Positions 55,704 through 64,000 of a DNA stretch of 64,000 nucleotides are shown in pieces. The stretch is taken from positions 310,001 through 374,000 of the forward strand of contig JAUXOL010000022.1 of the NCBI GenBank assembly GCA_030682375.1, given 5' to 3'. Origin of the DNA: Gallionella sp. (GTDB lineage: Bacteria > Pseudomonadota > Gammaproteobacteria > Burkholderiales > Gallionellaceae). The notes beneath the pieces are model-generated. The model made no database searches, was not told where the DNA came from, and saw only the letters and a program-made list of their open reading frames with translations. Numbering within the stretch: position 1 is the stretch's first letter; each line of letters opens with the position of its first letter. Position numbers and translations under genes: made by a program.

Positions 55704-58358
55704 ATGGCAACCAACCTACTCATCGTCGAATCTCCGGCCAAGGCCAAGACGCTCAAGAAATATCTGGGCAAGGATTTCGAGGTGCTCGCCTCCTACGGCC
55801 ACGTGCGCGACCTGGTGCCCAAGAGCGGCGCGGTCGATCCCGACAACGACTTCGCGATGCAGTACGAGACCATCGCGCGCAATAGCAAGCATGTCGACGC
55901 GATCGCCAAGGCTGCCGCCGAAGCCGACAACATCCTGCTGGCACCCGACCCGGACCGCGAAGGGGAGGCGATCGCCTGGCATATTTCGGAACTACTGAAG
56001 AGTAAGCGCGCGCTCAAGGGCAAGAACATGAAGCGCGTGGTGTTCTACGAGATCACCCAGTCCGCGGTACAAGAAGCGGTCGCTCACCCTCGCGAAATCT
56101 CGCTGCCGCTGGTAAATGCACAGCAGGCGCGGCGCGCGCTGGACTACTTGGTCGGCTTCAGCCTGTCGCCGCTGCTGTGGCGCAAGATCCGCCCGGGCTT
56201 GTCCGCCGGACGCGTGCAAAGCCCCGCGCTGCGCCTGATCGTCGAGCGCGAACTGGAGATCGAAAAGTTCAAGAGCCAGGAATACTGGTCGGTGCATCTG
56301 GACAGCCAGAAGAACACGCTCCCGTTCACCGCTAGGTTGTTTCAGTACCAAGGCAAGAAGCTGGACCAGCTGTCCATCGGCAGCCAGGCTGAATACGACG
56401 CGATCTACGCGAAACTGACCGACGCCAAGCTGCCGCCCAAGGTGGTGCGCGTCGAGAAGAAGGGCAAGCAACGCTATGCCGCCGCGCCCTTCACGACTTC
56501 GACGCTGCAGCAGGAAGCCGTGCGCAAGCTCGGCATGTCCGCCGACCGCACCATGCGCACCGCGCAGTCGCTGTATGAAGGCGTGGACATCGGCGGCCAG
56601 ACCATCGGTCTGATCACCTACATGCGTACCGACTCGGTGAACCTGGCCAACGAAGCTGTCGCCGAAATACGCGGTTACATCACGGACAACTTCGCCTCCG
56701 ATTACCTGCCGTCCAAGCAACCCGTCTACAAGAGCAAGGCGAAGAATGCGCAAGAAGCGCACGAGGCGATACGCCCGACTGGAATCCATCGCACGCCGGA
56801 CAGCATCCGCGACCACCTGACCGCCGATCAGGCTCGCCTGTACGAGATGGTATGGAAGCGCACACTCGCGTGCCAGATGGCTCCAGCCCGTTACGACACC
56901 GTCAGCGCCGACATCCGTCTGGGCGGCGACGACACGCTGTTCCGCGCCACCGGCCAGACGCTGGTGTTCCCCGGCTTCATCGGGGTGTACATGGAAGACG
57001 TGGACGATGCCGAGGAAGAGGAGGGCGGCAAGCTGCCGCCGCTGGCAGAGGGCGACGTGCTGCCTGTGGACAAGCTTTACGGCGAACAACACTTCACCCA
57101 GCCGCCGCCGCGCTTCTCCGAAGCCAGCCTGGTGAAGTCGCTGGAAGAATACGGCATCGGCCGCCCGTCCACCTATGCCACCATCATCTCGACGCTGCAG
57201 GCACGCGAATACGCGGTGCTAGACAAGAAGCGCTTTATGCCGACCGACGTCGGCCGCGTGGTCACCAAGTTCCTGACCGAACACTTTACCCGCTATGTCG
57301 ATTACGACTTTACCGCCAACCTCGAGGATGAGCTGGACGAAATATCCGAAGGCAAGCGCGACTGGATCCCGGTGCTGGAAGAGTTCTGGAAGGGCTTCAA
57401 CACGCTGATCGGCGACAAGAAGGACGTCGACCGCCCCGGCACCGAGATACTGGACGAGGCCTGCCCGAAATGCGGCAAGCCGCTGTCCAAGCGTCTGGGC
57501 AAGCGCGGCAGCTTCATCGGCTGCACGGCATACCCGGAATGCGACTACACCCGCAACCTCGGCGGCGAGGAAGACGCTGGCGAAGCGCGCAAGGAACTGG
57601 GCGAACACCCCGATACGAAACAAGGCGTGCTGCTGCTGCGTGGCCCTTACGGCTACTACGTGCAACTGGGCGAAGTAATCGAAGGCGAAAAGGCCAAGCC
57701 CAAGCGCGTGTCCTGGCCCAAAGAATTGCCGCTGGAACAGGCCGACCTCGCCACCGCGCTGAAGCTGCTGTCGCTGCCGCGCGAACTCGGCGCACACCCC
57801 GAATCCGGCAAGAAAGTCATCGTCAACATCGGCCGCTTCGGCCCGTACATCGGCCACGACGGCAAGTTCAAGTCCATTCCGCGCAGCGACAGCATTTTCG
57901 ACATCGGCCTGGACAGGGCGGTGGAACTGCTGGCGCAAGCCAAGGCTGGCAACACCGTGCTGCGCACGCTAGGAGAACACCCGGACGACAAGTCTCCGGT
58001 CGAAATCTGCAGCGGCCGCTACGGCCCCTACGCCCGCCACGGCAAGGTCAATGCGACCCTGCCCAAGGACATCTCCCCGGACGACGTGACATTGGAGCAA
58101 GCTCTGGAACTGATCGCCGCCAAGGCGGCGAAGGGCGGAACCGGCAAGGCGAAGAAACCTGCCGCGAAAAAGCCTGCGGCGACCAAGACCGCTGCTGCTA
58201 AAAAGGCTCCTGCCAAGAAAGCTGCTACGGCCAAGGCCAAGACGACTACGACTAAGGCTGCGACCGCCAAAAAAACCGCAACCAAACCCGCCGCGAAGAA
58301 GCCGGCAGCCAAAACCAAGACTGCCGCAGCAAAGAAGACCACCAAGGCTAAGGCCTGA
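55704..58358 (+). CDS. topA: DNA topoisomerase I
   Basis: An 884-residue type IA topoisomerase that relaxes negative supercoils. N-terminal TOPRIM domain (LLIVESPAKAKTLKKYLG, PDPDREGEAIAWH), active-site region TYMRTDSVNLA with the catalytic Tyr, one four-Cys zinc finger (CPKCGKPLSKRLGKRGSFIGC...C), and several C-terminal topoisomerase repeats (GVLLLRGPYGYYVQ, KVIVNIGRFGPYIG, GRYGPYARHGK). The last 90 residues are a Lys/Ala/Thr-rich, histone-H1-like tail (KPAAKKPAATK type repeats). It is followed by a long hairpin. Confidence 0.97.
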   Translation: MATNLLIVESPAKAKTLKKYLGKDFEVLASYGHVRDLVPKSGAVDPDNDFAMQYETIARNSKHVDAIAKAAAEADNILLAPDPDREGEAIAWHISELLKSKRALKGKNMKRVVFYEITQSAVQEAVAHPREISLPLVNAQQARRALDYLVGFSLSPLLWRKIRPGLSAGRVQSPALRLIVERELEIEKFKSQEYWSVHLDSQKNTLPFTARLFQYQGKKLDQLSIGSQAEYDAIYAKLTDAKLPPKVVRVEKKGKQRYAAAPFTTSTLQQEAVRKLGMSADRTMRTAQSLYEGVDIGGQTIGLITYMRTDSVNLANEAVAEIRGYITDNFASDYLPSKQPVYKSKAKNAQEAHEAIRPTGIHRTPDSIRDHLTADQARLYEMVWKRTLACQMAPARYDTVSADIRLGGDDTLFRATGQTLVFPGFIGVYMEDVDDAEEEEGGKLPPLAEGDVLPVDKLYGEQHFTQPPPRFSEASLVKSLEEYGIGRPSTYATIISTLQAREYAVLDKKRFMPTDVGRVVTKFLTEHFTRYVDYDFTANLEDELDEISEGKRDWIPVLEEFWKGFNTLIGDKKDVDRPGTEILDEACPKCGKPLSKRLGKRGSFIGCTAYPECDYTRNLGGEEDAGEARKELGEHPDTKQGVLLLRGPYGYYVQLGEVIEGEKAKPKRVSWPKELPLEQADLATALKLLSLPRELGAHPESGKKVIVNIGRFGPYIGHDGKFKSIPRSDSIFDIGLDRAVELLAQAKAGNTVLRTLGEHPDDKSPVEICSGRYGPYARHGKVNATLPKDISPDDVTLEQALELIAAKAAKGGTGKAKKPAAKKPAATKTAAAKKAPAKKAATAKAKTTTTKAATAKKTATKPAAKKPAAKTKTAAAKKTTKAKA

Positions 58359-58365
58359 TCCCCAT

Positions 58366-58406
58366 AAATCCGTTCCCGTCGCATTTAAGGTACCGGGAAC
58401 GGATTT
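58366..58406 (+). terminator. Hairpin terminator of topA
   Basis: AAATCCGTTCCCG (58366-58378) and CGGGAACGGATTT (58394-58406) are exact reverse complements with a 15-base loop, eight bases after the topA stop. It is followed by a short pyrimidine-rich stretch rather than a T-run. Confidence 0.75.
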
Positions 58407-58503
58407 AATCCTCTTATCTAACCCAATCCCTCATCGACTCATCGGGATGCGCTTGCCGCGCGTTTTGAGCGACTTGCGCTGGAAGCCCCGTAGTTATTGA
58501 CTT

Positions 58504-58523
58504 ACAGCATTGCAAAATGCTGT
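58504..58523 (-). terminator. Hairpin after the Mrr-like gene
   Basis: ACAGCATT/AATGCTGT stem with loop GCAA, about 20 bases beyond the stop at 58542. No T-tract follows, so termination function is uncertain. The 100 bases between it and the topA hairpin show no gene. Confidence 0.5.
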
Positions 58524-58541
58524 CGGGCTTGCCGCAATTTG

Positions 58542-59453
58542 TTAAATCGTTATTTCTCGAACCGGAAAGAGAATTCTTCCGCGTCTAACGATTGAGTCTA
58601 CCTTCGCCTTCATGGCGTCAGCAAAATGAATACGCCCACTTAAAACTAATGCCAAATCTTCCCCGGTCATTAGTATCATCCGCGGGGAATCTCCTGAATA
58701 TTTCTGAATAGCAACATCATCAAAACCATTCGCGGAAACGAAAAATCCCCTGGTACTTTGTGCCTTACCACGTATTTTTCCGTCAAAAATTGATAGTTCT
58801 GGCTGCTTTGCAGGATCTTGCGTCCATTTAATTTCTACCAAATAGTCGAATTTTTCGTATCTAAAGTGACCATCAATTTGTTCACCATCCTGAGTTCGAT
58901 ACGGTTTTGTGTGCTCAATATCACTCAAATGTAAGAGCTGGAAAAATAATTGTTCTAATTTAAATCCGCGTTGCTGGGGAGTTATGTCAGATGTCGAAAC
59001 CAGCGCTAAAAATTCTGCATTAATACTTTCAAGGCGTTTTGCCTGCTCGCGCTGATTAGTAATTGATTGTTCACGTACAACTTTTGCACGGTCGCGCTCT
59101 CGTTTCAGAATTTCAGCTTCAATAGGGTCATCGCCAATAGTCGCCCGAAATTCATCAAGAAGCTTTTTGGCTTTCTTCTCATCCAGATTATCGCGATCAA
59201 TTGGCCCCTTAAGGCGAAAAAATCCAGAGGCAATTGAGTTTATAAGTTCAGAATTTCCAGCCTGATCAATATCCCCAAGTAACGCCCGCATGAACGTGTA
59301 TTTATTATAAGTTTCTCGGGGATACTTGCGCTGCATGGACCTCGGAACATTGCAGCTATCAAGAAAACTGTAGAGACCATCCCAGTACCAAAAGCAGGCA
59401 CCGGTTAGCTCTACCATTTTTTCCTTCGCCTCAAAGCTCAGTTTTTTTGCCAT
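58542..59453 (-). CDS. Mrr-like PD-(D/E)XK restriction endonuclease-fold protein
   Basis: A 303-residue protein. The C-terminal half (about 160-300) reads as an Mrr_cat-type nuclease: GFKLEQLFFQLL (E167), GEQIDGHF (D194) and YLVEIKW (E207-x-K209), followed by STRGFFVSANGFDDVAIQKY and ILMTGEDLALVL, the usual order of that fold. The N-terminal 110 residues (FWYWDGLYSFLDSCNVPRS..., KYTFMRALLGDIDQAGN) are helical and unrecognised, joined by a charged coiled coil (about 110-150). No methyltransferase is adjacent. Its DNA is clearly richer in A+T than the flanking gyrB and topA, and no Shine-Dalgarno is obvious. It is probably a horizontally acquired nuclease of a defence type; target unknown. Confidence 0.68.
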   Translation of the reverse strand: MAKKLSFEAKEKMVELTGACFWYWDGLYSFLDSCNVPRSMQRKYPRETYNKYTFMRALLGDIDQAGNSELINSIASGFFRLKGPIDRDNLDEKKAKKLLDEFRATIGDDPIEAEILKRERDRAKVVREQSITNQREQAKRLESINAEFLALVSTSDITPQQRGFKLEQLFFQLLHLSDIEHTKPYRTQDGEQIDGHFRYEKFDYLVEIKWTQDPAKQPELSIFDGKIRGKAQSTRGFFVSANGFDDVAIQKYSGDSPRMILMTGEDLALVLSGRIHFADAMKAKVDSIVRRGRILFPVREITI

Positions 59454-59477
59454 GCAAGATTTCGACAGCTGTTGGGA

Positions 59478-61913
<2,436 letters not shown>

Positions 61914-61923
61914 TCAGTCTCTC

Positions 61924-61939
61924 TGTTTCACGTGGAACA
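61924..61939. promoter_or_regulatory. parS centromere site
   Basis: The 16 bases TGTTTCACGTGGAACA read on the other strand as TGTTCCACGTGAAACA, a full match to the bacterial consensus TGTTNCACGTGAAACA bound by ParB. It lies in the 62-base gap between dnaN and gyrB, close to the origin, where parS sites usually cluster. ParB spreading from here would help segregate the origin. Confidence 0.9.
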
Positions 61940-61969
61940 ACTGGGGCAAGCGAATGCCGATTTCACGTC

Positions 61970-63076
61970 CTAGATACGCATTGGCATGACGACGTAACGG
62001 TACTCCTGGTTGTCAGGCGTCGTCATCAGGATGCTGCTATTGGGATCGCCAAACGAGAATACGGCAGTGCTACTGCCAATGTTGTTCAGGCCGTCCAGCA
62101 GGTAGTTGACGTTGAAACCAATGTCCAGTGCATTGCCGTGGTAATCGGTCTCGATGTCCTCGTGCGCTTCTTCCTGTTCGCTGTTGCTGCTGATGATGCT
62201 GAGGTTTTTCTCGGTCAGCACGAAACGAACACCGCGGAACTTTTCGTTCGACAAGATAGCTGCGCGTTGCAAGGCTTGCTGCATGACGACACGATCCATA
62301 CCGAGATGATTTTCGTATTTCGGGATGACACGTTCGTAGTCCGGGAACTTGCCGTCGATCACCTTGGTGATCAGCGTGATGCCGGAGAAGGTGGCTTTGA
62401 TCTGCTGCTGGGAAAACTCGAGTTCGATATTGTCATCGGTATCGGTCAGCAGTTTGGAAAGTTCGGTGACTGCCTTGCGCGGCATGATGATTTCTTGCTT
62501 GCTGAAATCGGCATCGATGTCCGCAGCATTGAAAGCCAGGCGGTGTCCGTCGGTTGCCACAACCTTGAGTTTGTTTTCGCCTACGATCAACAGAACGCCG
62601 TTCAGGTAGTAGCGTACATCCTGCTGTGCCATCGCGTATTGAACTGAGAGCAGCAGGCTCTTTAGGGTCTTCTGAGAAAGGCTGATCTTTTTGGCGTTTT
62701 CCAGCTGGTTGCTCAGCTTGGGGAAATCCATCGAAGGCAAAGTCTGCAGGCTGAACCGGCTCTTGTTGGTCTTGATTTGTGCTTTGCTGTCCTTGATGTC
62801 TATCGTGACTTTGCTCTGGTCCGGCAAGACACGCAGGATTTCCTGGAATTTCTTTCCGCCGACGGTAATCGACGAACTTGAACCGGCAGCTTCTTCGATA
62901 TCGACAGTCGTGGTGATCTGTATCTCCAGATCGGTAGCAGTGAATCGTACTTTGCCTGCCTGATTTTCGATCAGGACGTTGGATAGTATGGGTAAGGTCT
63001 GTTTGCGTTCGACGATACCGATGACTACCTGCAGCGGTTTGAGCAACGTTTCCTTCTCTACCTTTTCAATAAACAT
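61970..63076 (-). CDS. dnaN: DNA polymerase III beta subunit (sliding clamp)
   Basis: A 368-residue beta clamp with three repeated domains. It begins MFIEKVEKETLLKPLQVVIGIVERKQTLPILSNVLIE and ends with the conserved MPMRI. It has the typical TDLEIQI, ATDGHRLAF and GVRFVLTEKNL segments. It is separated from dnaA by about 200 bases that contain several DnaA boxes. Confidence 0.98.
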   Translation of the reverse strand: MFIEKVEKETLLKPLQVVIGIVERKQTLPILSNVLIENQAGKVRFTATDLEIQITTTVDIEEAAGSSSSITVGGKKFQEILRVLPDQSKVTIDIKDSKAQIKTNKSRFSLQTLPSMDFPKLSNQLENAKKISLSQKTLKSLLLSVQYAMAQQDVRYYLNGVLLIVGENKLKVVATDGHRLAFNAADIDADFSKQEIIMPRKAVTELSKLLTDTDDNIELEFSQQQIKATFSGITLITKVIDGKFPDYERVIPKYENHLGMDRVVMQQALQRAAILSNEKFRGVRFVLTEKNLSIISSNSEQEEAHEDIETDYHGNALDIGFNVNYLLDGLNNIGSSTAVFSFGDPNSSILMTTPDNQEYRYVVMPMRI

Positions 63077-63275
63077 AGTATAAATTCCTAATAAGAGCTA
63101 ATAATCAGCCTTCGAACCTGTGGATAACGAAAAAAACACCTTATTTACAATCTGATACATCAAAACAAAGCCTGCGGTATTGCTGTTGATAATGGGCATG
63201 TCCAATGTGGATAACTTTTTTGCCCACCGTGAAAATCATGGTTATGCACATTCCATCAACATCGGATTCACTGTC
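63077..63275. promoter_or_regulatory. dnaA-dnaN intergenic region with DnaA boxes
   Basis: Perfect DnaA boxes TGTGGATAA at 63119-63127 and 63206-63214. One-mismatch boxes are TGTTGATAA at 63184-63192 and TTATGCACA at 63242-63250, and TTATCCACG at 63276-63284 overlaps the dnaA stop. An A-rich stretch (63128-63165) could serve as an unwinding element. The cluster is either part of oriC or a DnaA-titrating regulatory region for dnaN. No gene is present. Confidence 0.8.
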
Positions 63276-64000
63276 TTATCCACGTAAAGTTTGCAGCAAT
63301 ATCTTGTAATCGGCATCGACAGTGGTATCGGTTGACCTGAGTTCCGCCATGGTCTTGCATGCATGTATCACGGTCGAATGGTCTTTTCCGCCGAACGAAT
63401 TACCTATTTCGGGCAGGCTCATGCTGGTCAGTTCGCGGGCAAGAGCCATGGCCATTTGCCTGGGGCGAGTAAGGTTGCGGGTGCGCTTTTTCGAAAGCAG
63501 TTCTGCAATCTTCAACCGGTAATAGTCGGCAACGGTCTTCTGGATGTTATCTATGGATATCTGGCGGCTCTGTGCGACCAGGATATCCTTCAGGGCTTCT
63601 TTCGCGGTATCTACGGTGATCGCACGGCGATGGAATTTGGCATAGGCTTCCACGCGTTTGAGTGCACCCTCGAGTTCGCGTACATTGGAATTCACATGCT
63701 TGGCGATGAAGAAGGCGACCGCTTCGTCGAGCACGTATCCGCCTAGATCCGCTTTTTTCAACAGGATGGCGACACGCATCTCCAGTTCGGGCGGTTCGAT
63801 GGCCACTGTCAATCCCCAGCCGAAGCGGGAGATCAGGCGGCTATCAAGACCAGCGATCTCTTTGGGGAAGGTATCGCTGGTCATGATCACTTGTTTGTGG
63901 GAATCGACCAGCGTATTGAACGCGTAGAAGAATTCTTCCTGGGTCTTTTGCTTGCCGGCAAAGAACTGGATGTCGTCGATCAGCAGGATGTCGAGAGAGT
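63276..64000 (-). CDS. dnaA: Chromosomal replication initiator DnaA (5' part outside window)
   Basis: The last 241 residues of DnaA; the gene continues beyond the right edge. Visible are the Walker [24 protein letters not shown], sensor [17 protein letters not shown], the arginine-finger region [15 protein letters not shown], and the DNA-binding domain IV with the signature [13 protein letters not shown] that reads DnaA boxes. It ends LQTLRG, and its stop codon overlaps a DnaA-box-like sequence. Confidence 0.97.
   Translation of the reverse strand, partial: SLDILLIDDIQFFAGKQKTQEEFFYAFNTLVDSHKQVIMTSDTFPKEIAGLDSRLISRFGWGLTVAIEPPELEMRVAILLKKADLGGYVLDEAVAFFIAKHVNSNVRELEGALKRVEAYAKFHRRAITVDTAKEALKDILVAQSRQISIDNIQKTVADYYRLKIAELLSKKRTRNLTRPRQMAMALARELTSMSLPEIGNSFGGKDHSTVIHACKTMAELRSTDTTVDADYKILLQTLRG

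Overview
The window reads as a chromosomal segment next to the replication origin of an autotrophic betaproteobacterium. The form II RuBisCO with CbbQ and CbbO, a CbbR regulator, a Calvin-cycle sugar-phosphate operon (tkt-gap-pgk-pyk-fba), FBPase and beta-carbonic anhydrase point to a CO2-fixing chemolithotroph. Together with the housekeeping gene orders (def-fmt-rsmB-DUF4390-ntrYX opposite LysM-dprA-smg-topA) this best fits the Gallionellaceae (Gallionella/Sideroxydans type). That placement is inference; no 16S gene is present. The segment is written reversed: dnaA, dnaN and gyrB lie at the right end on the minus strand.

Layout from left to right. 1-3.9 kb: an edge-truncated nucleotidyltransferase-fold gene with a palindromic operator candidate, then the nitrogen-responsive operon porin-glnK-amt, preceded by a sigma-54 promoter and an NtrC site. 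4-13 kb (plus strand): ubiK, comM, a shortened orphan CcdA antitoxin, metH, two FKBP genes, a DUF486 gene, mpl. 13-17.6 kb (minus): ntrC, ntrB, a DUF4124 protein, and glnA with its own sigma-54/NtrC control region. 17.7-21.5 kb: CDF metal exporter, rhodanese, xthA, pyrE, a second DUF4124 protein. 21.6-30.4 kb (minus): cbbM-cbbQ-cbbO-purE-terC-fbp-purC-can, a co-directional block rich in CO2/bicarbonate enzymes, with cbbR divergent at 30.5 kb. 31.5-39.6 kb (plus): a TonB-like protein and the type IV pilus minor pilin/adhesin cluster (pilE, fimT, pilV, pilW, pilX, pilY1). 39.8-46.8 kb (minus): the Calvin/glycolytic operon. 46.9-53 kb (minus): ntrX, ntrY, DUF4390, rsmB, fmt, def. 53-58.4 kb (plus): LysM protein, dprA, smg, topA. 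58.5-59.5 kb: an AT-rich Mrr-like endonuclease gene that looks acquired. 59.5-64 kb (minus): gyrB, a parS site, dnaN, a DnaA-box cluster, and dnaA running off the edge.

Two physiological themes tie the window together. Nitrogen control: NtrB/NtrC are encoded beside glnA, and matching sigma-54 plus NtrC-type sites precede both glnA and the glnK-amt operon; a separate NtrY/NtrX pair lies elsewhere. Carbon fixation: RuBisCO, its activase, carbonic anhydrase, FBPase, aldolase, transketolase, PGK and GAPDH are present in two blocks, but no phosphoribulokinase gene is visible. No rRNA, tRNA, CRISPR array, transposase or prophage was seen. Several intergenic gaps carry related GC-rich palindromes resembling a dispersed REP-like repeat.
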